Part shown: piece by piece, positions 18,349 through 29,110 of the stretch
Numbering within the stretch: the first letter of the stretch is position 1
How the letters are laid out: each line of letters starts with the position of its first letter
Source: Chara braunii
Taxonomy: Eukaryota > Streptophyta > Charophyceae > Charales > Characeae
Assembly (NCBI GenBank): GCA_003427395.1
Contig: BFEA01000531.1
Span: forward strand, 124,480-164,131
Direction of reading: 5' to 3'
DNA length: 39,652 nt
The notes under the pieces: generated by a model
Told to the model about the DNA's origin: nothing
The model's database searches: none
The model's input: only the letters and a program-made list of their open reading frames with translations
Made by a program: the position numbers and the translations under genes

Positions 18349-19842
18349 CTACTCGTCAATCCTCTGTTCACTTGTCTTTGGGGCGACTGGTGGCCTTGGC
18401 GCTACCCCTGCAGCCTCCATCCTGTCCCTTCGCTCATGTATCTCCGCAAGGCGAGCTCGTACCCTGGCATGATTTGCTTGGGCGGCCTTGTCTGGCTCCT
18501 TCCCTGTGCCTGCCTCCGTGACTCCCCCAGTCGCAACTTGCGAGCCCTCCTCTAACTCAGTACGTGCTGGCCCCGATGATGGCCCAACCAAGCTGGGCCC
18601 TTCAATGTCAGGGTGCTCAGCTGTGTGCGCGGCTAAACGTGAGTGGACAACCAGGCGCGGCTCCGTCCTCCACCCTTCCATCGGCCCTCTCGCCTCAACC
18701 TCCTGCCTGGGTGACATAGTGGCCTCTGGTGGTGGTACAGGGGCTTCCTGGCTGTCTGGCTCCAGGACGCCCTCTGGCCAAGACCGCCGTGTCTGAGCTC
18801 GAGCTGGGGAGTCAGAGGGAGTATCACCTTCCACCATGATGACATCTTTCGCACCTACCCCTTTCAATCTAAGTGGCTCTGTCTCGGGCTCTGGGCGAGT
18901 CTGCTCCCCTCCTGATGGGTCCGTAGGGTTCTCTCTTGCTGAAGGGGCCTCCCACTGGGATGCGTTCAAGTGGGCCTCCAGACTCCTGAACAGTGCTGCT
19001 GGTACCTTGCTCTCCCTCCGCTCTGGTGCTTGTGGTGAGGGCCCTAGTAGGTCGTCCTCTGTGACTTGATGGAACTCTACCTGCCTGAGGCCACAAGCAG
19101 GGAAGGACTCCCTCGCCCTAGTTGGCCCTGCTTGTCCTTCCTCCCGCTGTGCCAGGGCCTTCCGGCCACCTTTCGATGCCACCAGCTCTCTTGCCTCCAA
19201 ATCCCTTAACCTCTTGCTTCGCCGCCTTCTATCAACCCTTGGTTCTGGCCTCTCTGGTTCCGGTCGCCGAAACGCCACCCTTAATTGAGCCCGACAATCC
19301 TCCCAATCTCGTGCCCGACCCTGGATCTGTCTTGCTAGCGGACGCTCCGCTCCTCTTGTCCAAATGAGTAACGCCTGCACCCATTCATCCCTTGGAACCC
19401 CCTAATCGCTCATATACTGTTCGTATGCCGGGATGAACTCCTCCATGTTCCCTTCCTCCAAGGGAATGGGTAGCCCATCATTCCCTAAAGGTGAAGCTCT
19501 CAGTCTCTGCATTCTCGCTTCCACCTCCGACCAAGTCAGGGCCTCCTCCCTGATTTGCGCAATGGGCTCCTCGAACCTCCCAACCCCCCTTAAGTGACGT
19601 ACCCTCTCGGACATGTCCCATCCTCTCTGGGCTGCATGCTCTCGGTAGGCGTCCAAGAAGAGCTCGATGTTGTCGTCATCAAACACGGGTGTGGGCTCTC
19701 TCCTGAAGGGCCCATGCCGCTCCTCCCCTCCGGATACCCCGAGAGGTCTCTGTCGTGGCCGCGTGCCCCGTTCGCCCCTCTGCATGGCTGCCTTCAAAAA
19801 GTCAGACCTGCACATCAGGCCAAACGAAACAAACAGGCACAC
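18349..19842 (-). pseudogene. Second Gag-like frame, capsid-like N-terminal part
   Basis: Two pieces in the same frame are split by one TAG at 19402-19404. The first (146 codons) has FDDDNIELFLDAYREHA at about residues 54-70, then a helical region. The second begins GVPRDEWVQALLIWTRGAE and continues with RARDWEDCRAQLRVAF. The order (F-x-DNIE-x-FL, a central W, then W-x-x-C-x-x-x-L-x-x-x-F) resembles Ty3/Gypsy Gag capsid domains. The rest is Pro/Arg/Glu-rich and likely disordered. It starts 184 bp after the integrase stop on the same strand. Gag is normally upstream of pol, so this is either a second gag of the family or a fragment of another element. The likely start is Met at 19842 or at 19785. 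Confidence 0.6.
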
Positions 19843-20025
19843 AACAGGATCAACATTTGGGTTCAGCAGTCTTCAGAGGAAATGTACACCCAAATCTCAG
19901 ACACATCAAGCCTCTCTTCGCTTCCAATCACGGCATGCAATACTTAGGACGAGGGTCTACTCTGGGAGGGATCGCAGTTACTGGGAGGGATTGCGGCTTT
20001 AACTATTCCCTGGCCACGAACTTCT
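19843..20025. other. Spacer between integrase and second Gag-like frame
   Basis: 183 bp without an open frame of note. It is too short for a promoter plus leader of a separate element, which favours a shared transcript. Confidence 0.4.
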
Positions 20026-20646
20026 TTAGTCTTGTCCCGGATACCCAATCTTTCCATCCGTGCCGTTTAGCTCTTCGATCTGGTATGCCCCGAATTCGCC
20101 GCACCGCACAATCCTGTAGGGCCCCAACCATCTTTTGTCAAGTTTTCTTGACCACTGCTTTTCCAGGGATGAGTCGTATAGTAGTACACTCTCTCCCACT
20201 GCCAAGGGCTCTTTCTGCACCCGGGCCATTTGATCCCACCTCATCTTATCCTCCATGCGGCTTCTCTCTACCTGACCGGCGGCCTCTCGCAATCTTTCTT
20301 CGGCCGCCCCCACTTGCCGTGCCCGGATATCGAGCAGTTCCTCAAAGGACAGGTTTACTTCCAAGTCCTGGCGCCTCCATGTCTTCATAAAGCTTTCGAT
20401 AGGAAAGGTGGCGTGCCTCCCATACCATAGCGTGGCTGGCGCATACTTGGTGGTCCTCTTCACAGTAATATTCTCCACGAAGAAAGCCGCTCGCAGGAAT
20501 TTCGGCCACTGACCAGGCTTGCCCTCTGTCCACTTAGCCAAAAAATTTATGATGGTACTGTGTCCCCTCTCCACAGGGGCATTTGCTTGAGGGTGCACGA
20601 CCGTAGTGTAGTTCGCCACTACCCCATACCCTGCGAGCAAGGTCAC
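20026..20646 (-). pseudogene. E1 integrase, C-terminal half (third catalytic residue and GPY/F-type module)
   Basis: 206 codons, open throughout. HPQANAPVERGHS near residues 18-30 supplies the catalytic Glu of the DDE triad (E27, codon at about 20568-20566). A basic, helical linker follows. Close to the end, KRWLGPYRIV with a following GAYQIEELNG is the GPY/F module found at the C-terminus of many Ty3/Gypsy integrases. The first two catalytic Asp residues are in the neighbouring frame (20643-20903). A short deletion around 20645 shifts the frame relative to E2, so the protein is broken. Confidence 0.85.
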
Positions 20647-20903
20647 ACCTCATTGCAGGTAAACTTCGATCCTCGATCCATCACAAACTCCTTGACGAAA
20701 GGATAGCGCAGGTAGTATTCCTCGATGCAATTTGCCAAAACTGGCCCAATCTTCGTTCGAATAGCCCGACCGTCCATATACCCAGTGAGGTTATCCCCGG
20801 CATCGAAGATATAACTGCACCCATTTTCCCCAATTGGCATAAACAATAAATCCAGGTGTACAACCGCACCCACCTCCCTTTCCAGCCTTGGGTGCAGGGG
20901 CTC
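20643..20903 (-). pseudogene. E1 integrase core, first two catalytic Asp
   Basis: HLDLLFMP carries the first catalytic Asp (codon at about 20852-20850) and EFVMDRGSKFTC the second (codon at about 20678-20676), as in rve-type integrase cores. The spacing and the YYLRYPFV segment match E2 closely. A TGA at about 20904-20906 separates it from the zinc-binding domain and a frameshift at 20645 separates it from the Glu-containing part. Confidence 0.85.
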
Positions 20904-21170
20904 TCATGGCCTTTGCGCTGACCTCTCTTGACACGGGACACAAGATTGGCAGTATTTGATGACCATGATCAACATTCCATCCCAGTGGTATAGCTCACTT
21001 ATCTTCGCGCATGTGGCTCTTATCCCTTTGTGCCCTCCTGCTATACCATCATGTAATGCTGCTATGATGTCCAACTGTCGGTTCCTCCCACACACAATCC
21101 GCTTGGGGTTCCCAACTTGCCGCTTTATAAACAGATGCCCATCTCTCACCACATAGAGGTGCCTCATCTT
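20904..21170 (-). pseudogene. E1 integrase N-terminal HHCC zinc-binding domain
   Basis: The fragment contains HDGIAGGH (two His, six residues apart) and, about 27 residues later, CQSCVPC (Cys-x2-Cys). This is the HHCC domain found at the start of retroelement integrases, which assists multimerisation and DNA end binding. It is preceded by RDGHLFIKR, typical of the segment before HHCC. Stops bound it on both sides (about 21171 and 20904). Confidence 0.85.
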
Positions 21171-21521
21171 TTACGCCTTGTCGCTAGCATCCCTGTCCCT
21201 CATCTCACAGGATAGAAGTAGGCCTAGCTCAAGATAGATCCCGTCGTATTCCTCTGCCCGGAATGCCTCCTTAATCTCCTCTTCTTCGAACTCGTCATCC
21301 TGGCTTTCCGGAATCAGGATTTCATTCCCCTCATGACTAAACGAGCCTCTCCGGTCGAAGTCTCCTTGCAAGAGCGTATTAGTGAGCAGATACATTCCTC
21401 TCATAAGTTGCTCATGCTCCTCTATCTGGGTAGACCCTTCCTCTATTGTCCTCACCTCTTCCACCAAGCCATGTGTCCTTGTCAGCGCTAACTTCATCAT
21501 CCACTGGGTCTCCTTGCCTCC
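21171..21521 (-). pseudogene. E1 spacer between RNase H and integrase
   Basis: About 110 codons, acidic (ESQDDEFEEEEIKEAFRAEE), in frame with RNase H and integrase but bounded by stops. E2 has a homologous spacer at about 38730-39090 with the same acidic segment, so it is a real part of the polyprotein. No catalytic motif is seen. It is longer than the usual connection between these domains and may be a linker or contain a degenerate fold. Confidence 0.65.
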
Positions 21522-22500
21522 CTATCGATCTTCTTCCTGAAATGGCTTAAGGACTAAGTCAGCCTTCCGCTCATATCCTCTTGGTGCTATCCATATGGGA
21601 TAGCTAACACAACCGGGTACTCGCAACGCCCACTTGTTTATATGGAGTCGCACATCTTCTTCCTGATCCAAGAACCCGTCGACCGGTGGGGTGTCTTCGG
21701 TCGACTCCTGATTCACGCTATCCCAGTTGATGCGGCTCAGGCCATCAGCCCTATTCTTGTTGGTCGGGATCCTTTCCATCTCGAAATTAAACATCCAAAT
21801 GTACGTCAACCATCGAGCGACGGTTGGGTTAGATGGTGTATAATTCTTCAAAGAGCAAGCCAGCGCCGTAGGGTCCACCCTCAATATAAATCTCCTGCTG
21901 AAGACGTAATTCCGAAAGACCCTTAGGCAATGGAGTACCGCAAGCGTCTCGTTTTTAAGCTGAGAGTAATTCCTCTCAGTCGTATTAAGGGTACGATTTT
22001 CGAATCTTAGCGGCCTCTCCTTTCCCTCGACATCCGCCTGGATCAGAACCCCTCCCAATACAGTTGGCCCGATATCTGTCTCGATAATGAATGGTTTTTC
22101 TTCAGTCGCTTCATAATTGGGTGCTCCCTGTACTAATCCTCCTTCCCTGAACTCTACCTTCATCCTGGTCACTGCTTCTTCCTGGTCTTCGCCCCAAACC
22201 CATTCATGGTCCTGGCGCACTAGCTTCCTTAAGTGCTCAGTCTTGGCGGCGAAATCCTTCACGAAGCTCCTCCAAAATCCGCAAGTACCAAGAAAGCTTC
22301 TCACATCCGTTATGGTTTGGAAAGGCACCGACCACTCTAAGATTTTGTCTGTCTTCTTCACGTTTGGCTTCCGACCCTTCTCGTTGCAGACAAACCCTAG
22401 GATGGTGGCTTCTCTCATGCAGTGCTTGGATTTTGGCCACTTGCAGTGAGGTTGTACTCCTCTAGCAATCCCAAGACTCGATCGAGATCCTGGATATGCC
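21522..22500 (-). pseudogene. E1 reverse transcriptase thumb and RNase H
   Basis: 327 codons, open. It begins after a frameshift near 22440 that splits it from the RT palm. Early motifs are ILGFVCNEKG and the conserved DVRSFLGTCGFWRSF (Ty3/Gypsy RT to RNase H connection). RNase H follows: IETDIGPTVLGGVL retains the first catalytic Asp (codon 22074-22076), NETLAVLHCL carries the Glu, and a later conserved NRADGLSR contains the last Asp. RNase H removes the RNA strand during reverse transcription. The frame ends at a stop at 21522-21524. Confidence 0.85.
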
Positions 22501-23254
22501 TCCAAACGAAACGCCTCACTCCGGGCTGCACCTCGTCCACCTCTTTCTCTTTTGGCCCTTTGACCGCCAAGTCGTCAATGTAGGGCTGGGTAATGTGCGG
22601 ACTGACTGTTTGCATGACCCTGATCATATGTCTTTGCACCATTGCCAGCGCATTCGTCCAACCCTGGGGGGCCACATTCATGTGGATTAGCCCCCTTGGG
22701 GTGTGCATCGCCGTCACCGGCCTATCGGGCGGGTACACAGGAAATTGATCGTACCCGGAATAGACATCTATAAGTGAGATTATAGGTCTCCCCGCGCATG
22801 ACTCTGACAGTGCATCTGCGTTCGGCAAGCCTCCCGCATCTCGCACCGTTACCGCATTTAGTCGTTGCAGATCCTGTACCCACCGTAGCGTCCCGTTCGG
22901 CTTAATGAAGCAGAACCAAGGGGAAGCATATGGGCCGCTAGGGTAGCCGCCAATATGCGTGCGCATCTTGCCATCCAGATAGTCCACCACCATCTTCCCC
23001 TGATCAGGGTTTGGGTATCGCGCACCCCTTAGATTCCAAGGCTCTTAGGGGACCGTGTGGATTCGGATCATCGGGATCTTGTCCACATTCAGCCTCCCAC
23101 GCTGGTCGTCATGAAAAGCGTATGCGCGATGCCTCTTCTTCATTAGCTGCACCATTAACGTCCTCTCCTGGGGCGAAAGAAAGCCTGGCTTCCTGACTAT
23201 CAGCTTCTCTTCATTTTCATCATTGATACGACATGGATCCCTCAGTGTCTGCTC
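22415..23254 (-). pseudogene. E1 reverse transcriptase, fingers and palm
   Basis: The open part with Met is 22415-22993 (192 codons). The same frame is RT-like upstream to 23254 with stops at about 23047 and 23255. Motifs: PYASPWFCFIKPNG, LRWVQDLQRLN, LIDVYSGYDQF with the first catalytic Asp (residue 76), APQGWTNA, and the active site YIDD (residues 138-141, about 22582-22571) followed by LAVKGP. This is a Ty3/Gypsy RT with GYDQ, HTPRG and APQGWTNA variants that I associate with fungal and charophyte elements and not with typical angiosperm chromoviruses. A frameshift after LTASG removes the thumb. Confidence 0.88.
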
Positions 23255-24076
23255 TTACATTCGCCATATCAATCCTCGCTCCCGCTCGTAATAGGCCTCT
23301 TCATCTTCCGTAACGAGCACGGGAACAGGGGGGCACTTTTTATCTACCGTTTTGTACCGCCTTTGGGTGCTGCTTAAGCCGTCCCCTAAAAAAGGTCGGC
23401 TTGTCGTCTGCGCCTGTGCCATCGCAGACCCTTTCCTCCCTCCAGGAAGTCGATAGATAAGCTCCACTTCTCCTGCCTGTGGGCACTCCAAAACGTGCTC
23501 TCGCAAGGCCTTAATGGCCTCTGGGTCCGCCATCTCATGCGTTGCCACAATCTCCATAGCCTTGCTTATGTCTATAAGGCTTAGTGACAGCATCTCCGCC
23601 CCACCTTCCTCCTCGGACTCCTCCGCTAGCCTCCGCCGGTCGTTCTTCGATTCCACATAAGTGAACGAGCCGGGGTTAGGCCTGTTCCGCTCGCTCCCTG
23701 GCCCCGTGTTCCGACAGGTGACGACTTCGTAGTTCCCACAGGCTGGGTCACTGAAAAGCAATATCATCGTCCCATCGTGCTTATTGAAGATCAAGGTCTT
23801 TGTCCTGCACATGGACGATCTGCCCAGAAGGATGGGATGGTCCACATCCGGCATGACGAAAAAACACGTCCTCGCTCGCACCTTGCCAATCTCTATGATC
23901 ACATTCGACGGGATGTCGCAAAAAACTGCCTTGCAGTTGGCCCCGTGCAGCACGCCGTGATCTGCGCGGTCGATTTTCATCCCAAGCATGAGCGCATCTC
24001 TTTCCCTAATGATGTTCATCTCAGTGCCCGTATCCATCATTGTCACGCATTTCTTTTCCTTCACTACCAAATCCAC
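23255..24076 (-). pseudogene. E1 aspartic protease and following linker
   Basis: 273 codons. MMDTGTEMNII near the start holds the DTG active-site triad of retropepsins. A second fold half includes a hydrophobic ILLGRSS-type segment that often closes the protease domain. It processes Gag-Pol. The C-terminal part (LALREHVLEC... to KKCPPVPVLVTEDEEAYY) is a linker to RT shared with E2. One extra base near 24075, compared with E2, breaks the frame to the upstream linker. Confidence 0.82.
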
Positions 24077-24641
24077 TTAACCCACATGCCGCACACTTCC
24101 AGTCCATCCTTGTCCCAGCTTGTGTCCACCCCACTTCCCTGGGCTGGACGACGCTCAGATGTACGTTGGGCACTAGCCTTCGAGACAATCGCCCTTTCAA
24201 CTCCTCCCAGAGTATTGGTGCGGACGCCAGAATATCTTTTAAGTTCATAAGGTCGTTATGACCTTCAAGGAGCCGGTCCACCATTCTTTCCACGTCGAAG
24301 TCCTCCAACCTGACGGTGTACTTTCTTTTCCTGGGCACACCATCCTGTAGACCTGGCTCGACTCTCTCCTGAGCCTCCCTTCTCTGGGCTCTTTGCTCCG
24401 TCCACCGATCCTCCTCCTGACGAAGCCTCTCATCCTCCGTGTCGTCTCCCTCGTCCTCTTCTTCCTGGACCTCGACCACCTCCTTTCTACGCTCAGGCTC
24501 GAGTCTCTTCCGTTGAGGTGCCTGACTTGGCGCTTGGCTTGGCGGCTGACTAGGGCCCGCCTTACTTTGGCTCCTGGTTTGAGTTGCTTGCGGTGTCGGC
24601 GCGAATACCCTTACAAGGGTATCCGCCCTGTTCTTTGCAAG
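24021..24641 (-). pseudogene. E1 Gag-Pol linker, truncated by E2
   Basis: Open on the minus strand from 24647. A Gln/Pro/Ser-rich start is followed by a Glu/Asp/Arg-rich charged stretch and the conserved VDRLLEGHNDLMNLKDI and MDWKCAACG, both also in E2 (about 35960-36180). Homology to E2 begins almost at the first residues, and then E2 noncoding sequence starts at 24642. The Met at 24647 is therefore incidental, and the true protein once continued into Gag upstream. Confidence 0.75.
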
Positions 24642-25059
24642 TGACAAAAAAAAATAAAAAATTAAGTTTAGTTGAAGTTTGAGTAGACCGCAAAAACAGC
24701 AACTTGCCGTTGACTGAAGGTTTGACTATAACATCCGAAAATAGAGGGTGTGTGGGCGCGCAGGCTTAAGGCGTGCGTTATCTTTTTCTTTGATCTTGAT
24801 TGTAAAACCGGCACGGACTCTGGTTGTTTATGTTATTATAAATATTATTTCTGACTAAACCAAGATTTAGGATTATGGTTGACGACCCAGAGTAACCCTG
24901 CGTCGAATCCAGATGATGGGAACGGACAGATACGACCAAGTACGGGTAGCTGTGGCACGGTCGGTATGGCCAGCGCGGGTTTTTTTGGTGGTTGCGTAAG
25001 TAGGCGTAGGCGGGAGAATACTGCGGAGCACTTTGCGGCCCTGGACGGCCATGCTGTTA
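24642..25059 (+). other. 5' edge of the E2 arm
   Basis: Begins AT-rich (tgacaaaaaaaaataaaa), then from about 24740 matches the E1 arm (gtgtgtgggcgcgcaggctt). No gene. A short frame at 24879-25103 is low-information and is not called. Confidence 0.5.
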
Positions 25060-25420
25060 CTGTTGTACCTCTTTATTTAGGAATTCGGGCATGTTGGTCT
25101 TAGGCTTGGGCTTAGCCCTATTGGTTACGGTATTGGATTGACACGGCAGAGGTCCTGGGGTCGAGGCCGGCGAGCGTCGGCGTGGTAGCTGAAGCTGAGC
25201 ATGAAGAAGGGATCCAACGGGGTTGAGGGCCGCAGGGCTATCCCCCTCGGCTTTTGCTATCGGGCATGGCGGCGGGCCCAATCCACGCGACTGGTGAGGA
25301 GCCAACAGCCCCGCCGTTCCCCGACAATGCTATTCATTGCTCTATTTTATTTCCAATTTTTATTTTTCCGATTTTTATTTTTGGTCCTTTTTTTTATCGC
25401 GCCCCGTCCTGGGACACAAA
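25060..25420 (+). repeat. A-block of the E2 arm
   Basis: gggcttagccctatt, ggttgagggccgcagggcta, tccccctcggcttttgcta, gcggcgggccc, then a T-rich tract (tccaatttttatttttccga). Same order as the E1 A-block on the other strand. Confidence 0.75.
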
Positions 25421-25867
25421 ACGGCGGTAAGGTCGCATGGGGGTGTGTTGTATTCGCGGGGTTGCTTGAAGTGCAATTACAAACTGATTTTGCGGCTGCG
25501 CCAGGCCGCGCCCCATTTTTGCCTTATGGCGCGACGCCGTGGGGAGAAAATACAGGCTCGTGTTCAGACCCAACTGAGGGAACTTGATGAGTAAATCCAA
25601 ATAGTTTGGGTTGTCTGAGAGGTCGGGGCCGTCTGATCCCTGTGGCCCAGGCTGGTCCTTATTGGAATGATATGGACGAGACCAGCGGGTTCACGGCGGC
25701 GTGCTGGGGCTGTACAGTAAAGGCCCCCCCCTTGGGGCTGGCCAGGTAGCGCCGCATAGCAGCGGGTGTCGGGACATCAGCCGTAGGAGGCAAGGCCGAC
25801 AGGGATATAACGCTGTGAGGGAATGCGGCGAGTGAACCTGTCCGGGGTTCTGCCGCAGGTACATGTG
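25421..25867. other. E2 arm, unassigned
   Basis: No gene is supported. Frames of 65-130 codons overlap on both strands. It ends at the assembly gap. Confidence 0.35.
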
Positions 25868-26677
25868 NNNNNNNNNNNNNNNNNNNNNNNNNNNNNNNNN
25901 NNNNNNNNNNNNNNNNNNNNNNNNNNNNNNNNNNNNNNNNNNNNNNNNNNNNNNNNNNNNNNNNNNNNNNNNNNNNNNNNNNNNNNNNNNNNNNNNNNNN
26001 NNNNNNNNNNNNNNNNNNNNNNNNNNNNNNNNNNNNNNNNNNNNNNNNNNNNNNNNNNNNNNNNNNNNNNNNNNNNNNNNNNNNNNNNNNNNNNNNNNNN
26101 NNNNNNNNNNNNNNNNNNNNNNNNNNNNNNNNNNNNNNNNNNNNNNNNNNNNNNNNNNNNNNNNNNNNNNNNNNNNNNNNNNNNNNNNNNNNNNNNNNNN
26201 NNNNNNNNNNNNNNNNNNNNNNNNNNNNNNNNNNNNNNNNNNNNNNNNNNNNNNNNNNNNNNNNNNNNNNNNNNNNNNNNNNNNNNNNNNNNNNNNNNNN
26301 NNNNNNNNNNNNNNNNNNNNNNNNNNNNNNNNNNNNNNNNNNNNNNNNNNNNNNNNNNNNNNNNNNNNNNNNNNNNNNNNNNNNNNNNNNNNNNNNNNNN
26401 NNNNNNNNNNNNNNNNNNNNNNNNNNNNNNNNNNNNNNNNNNNNNNNNNNNNNNNNNNNNNNNNNNNNNNNNNNNNNNNNNNNNNNNNNNNNNNNNNNNN
26501 NNNNNNNNNNNNNNNNNNNNNNNNNNNNNNNNNNNNNNNNNNNNNNNNNNNNNNNNNNNNNNNNNNNNNNNNNNNNNNNNNNNNNNNNNNNNNNNNNNNN
26601 NNNNNNNNNNNNNNNNNNNNNNNNNNNNNNNNNNNNNNNNNNNNNNNNNNNNNNNNNNNNNNNNNNNNNNNNNNNNN
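25868..26677. other. Assembly gap (810 N)
   Basis: A continuous run of N. Any open frame drawn across it is meaningless. In E1 the corresponding region is in the GC-rich 13-15 kb part, which suggests a collapsed or GC-rich repeat. Confidence 0.99.
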
Positions 26678-27925
26678 GGGTGAAAAGCTCGGCAGCAGGG
26701 TAGAAGCAAGAGTGGGGCGAACCTAGACAGGATCCTGCACGAGGTGCATTCGAAGAGGAGTGATGGCGGAGTGAGCTCATAGCTCACCCATTTCTTGTTG
26801 GATTTAGGTGGGGGAAGAGAGTAGGTTGGGGTTTTAGGTTAGGGCGAAGCTATTGGTGATGTTAGTTTTGGAAGAGGGTTAGTGATATGGGAGTTGTTAG
26901 AAAAAGGTGGTGCGCGGCCATGGTGGACGAGGGAGGTGGTGACGAGGGTAGAAAGCTTGATTTCGACAGTTTCTTGATGGAAACGGGCGAGTGAAGGCTC
27001 GTTTCCAATATTTTGGGGTAGTGCGAATCAAATGGTGCAGTCAGATTTGAAAGAGGATCAAGGGATTTAAAGTTAGGGGGAAAAAAAAAAAAAAAAAAAA
27101 AAAACTGAGGAGGACACAAAGTAAAATCAGAGAATCCTTCCTTTTCTGATCCTCTGCTAACCTGATGATAATGCTACCACCTACACTAAACATTACCCCC
27201 TCGAAGTCTTTCTCGGGGTACACACGGCGGCCAGGGAAGGAGAAGGCTCGCTGCACAGTCGGGCACTATGACAGAGAAAAGAGACAGCAAAATAGAGGGA
27301 GTGAACTGAGGTATGAGGACTAACCTTCTGGCTGTTGTGTCGCTCCTTCTATTAGCCACAGTTAGCACGAGGGGAACTGTTGTGCCAGGGGAATGCATCG
27401 GGACGACATTTGGTGATAAATTCAGCTAATTTTGTTCCCTTGACTAACTCAAGTAAAATGAAGGTCGCGGAGGTCGTGGGTACATACGTGGCTTGGCAAT
27501 GGATTACAAGGNCGGCCCCCCCTCATCTACTTCAATTGCTGATTGATTCTGGCAGGGCGGGCTGATTGGTTCACANATTACTGGTAACTGAGCAACGAGC
27601 ACTAAGTGGGGGAGAATGGATGTTGCCCGAGTACAGTGTCTTATGGCCGTATAAGTTGTGACAGAGTTNGAGAAGATGGCATTNTGGGTTNNTGNNGGAG
27701 GAGNCCAGGCGTTACTANGNGANAGAANAGTTTGGGCTNTTGCCACGCACGCTGTGCACCGTTAGGGGTGGGCATTGCATCCACTGTACATTNTGCTGAG
27801 CCGTTGAACGCACGACTAGGCCTGTGAAGTGTGTTGTGTCCATTGAGGCTTGTGCCTAGTTGGCTCGGCGTTGTGAAATGCTTACTACNGTGACATACTT
27901 GCTGCTACTTGTATGGACAGGAGAT
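26678..27925. other. E2 arm with poly-A run, unassigned
   Basis: Contains a perfect run of 24 A (27081-27104) and many ambiguous bases at 27510-27900. No recognisable coding sequence. Parts are purine-rich (26800-27000). A retroposed poly-A tail is possible, but no inserted gene body or target duplication is visible. Confidence 0.4.
27081..27104. repeat. (A)24 homopolymer
   Basis: Twenty-four consecutive A, preceded by ggggg. No second-strand partner and no obvious retroposed gene upstream. Confidence 0.95.
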
Positions 27926-27929
27926 TTTG

Positions 27930-28705
27930 TTTCCTCTGGCGATCAGCAAAGCTAGGGAGTTACGGGCTGCGGAAGGCTGTTGCTGGCCGCCAGTGACTGC
28001 TGCAGACTGCGAGGCTGTAGTACCCCTTTCGGTCCGTGCTGACTTATTGGCCGCCACTGCAGTTACAGCGAATGTTTTGGCAGCCATCGCTGTACGAAGA
28101 GAGGCTCGCCGTGGTACTGAGCCTATTGGGAACTGGTGATTGTTGTATTACTACGGTTGTGGGGCCGGCGGTTTGCAGTATGNACATGAGCGCTGCTNAG
28201 TGGTGGTATTGTNAANCATTGCNNTGGTNTGCGGCTNCNNCTACATATTGCTGAAGACTGGAGNTGCGNCTGCATATTGCTGTGGACNGAGGCTGGCTGT
28301 TGTGCATTGCGGTTGACTGTATACTACTAACCAGCCCATAGGCTAAGTGCGGACTATGACTATTATAAGGTTGTTTACCATCGCTGTTGACCGTTGCCAA
28401 TGGCTGATGTGTTTGGTGGGCTGCGGCAAGACTGTTGAGCCAGCCGCAGAAGGTGGGATCTGATACTCTGTAGGATTGAGTCAGAGCTAGGTACTACTGT
28501 CTTAGGACTGTGTAGTCTGCTGCAGACTGTGTGAACTGTGTATCCTACAACAGATTGTGTATACTGAGGAGAGCTAGAGACTGTGTAAACGGGAGGGGAA
28601 TGCTACCAACTGGGTGACTTCCGTGGACTGTGCAGACTGTGGATGGTGTAGTATTGGACTGCACATGGACTGTTGTGGCTGCTAGTTACTGTTGCAGCCT
28701 GCGGT
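27930..28705. repeat. CTG/CAG-rich degenerate repeat tract of the E2 arm
   Basis: Rich in ctgcagactgtg, gttgactg and tgctgc strings. It is the counterpart of 12440-13160. Ns at 28180-28290 indicate poor assembly. No gene. Confidence 0.6.
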
Positions 28706-28714
28706 GACATGGTG

Positions 28715-29110
28715 GATGGGCTCGGGGAGGTGATTAGGCTTAGGAACGGAGATCGGTGCTGCGATTCGGGAGGATGCCAGGTCTACTTCGGCAGTTTCAT
28801 CATCATCTTTGACCAAGCTGTCATTCTGGCCGCCATTGCGGGGCCCTCAGGAGCATCAAGGTATCGAGGCCCTCTCCTGCGAGTCTGTGAGCACCTCTCT
28901 TGGATCTGAGGGACTCAAATTTTCTCCATCTGCCTTTCTTACTCTAAGTCTAGTCTAATTTGGTTATGAGAGGAAGGCGGCAAGCGGGATTGCAACCCGT
29001 AATCCTCGCCAAGGCCTTTGTGGGAGGTACGCCCCACCGATTGCGGGAGCTCTGCCGAGACTCAGGAGGAGTCCTGGAGGCAGGGAACTGACAGGTAACC
29101 ATTGTGTTTC
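28715..29110 (+). repeat. Conserved arm block of E2
   Basis: Matches the reverse complement of 12050-12440. It includes accaagctgtcattctggcc, ggggccctcaggagcatcaa, and after that the pair gggattgcaacccgtaatcc and ggaggcagggaactgac. The shared coding-like frame (DQAVILAAIAGPSG) is broken here by a one-base change after PSGA. It is one of the best conserved parts of the two arms. Confidence 0.65.

Larger units (their letters stand above)
1340..24641 (-). mobile_element. Ty3/Gypsy LTR retrotransposon E1 (degenerate, 5' end displaced)
   Basis: The element runs right to left: Gag-Pol linker, protease, reverse transcriptase, RNase H, spacer, integrase, second Gag-like frame, 3' noncoding region, giant 3' LTR. 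The order protease-RT-RNaseH-integrase is that of the Ty3/Gypsy superfamily. Stops and frameshifts separate every domain, so it is not autonomous now. Its 5' LTR and first gag are not in the window. Coding sequence ends at about 24641, exactly where the E2 arm begins, which suggests that E2 inserted there and pushed the rest of E1 beyond the right edge. The lower bound of 1340 comes from the end of similarity to the E2 LTR and the terminal CA. Confidence 0.75.

Noticed and set aside
25659-26787. Long open frames across 25868-26677
   Set aside because: They consist mainly of undetermined bases in the assembly gap.
27081-27104. Processed pseudogene or SINE marked by poly-A
   Set aside because: No gene body, no SINE promoter boxes and no target duplication recognised next to it.
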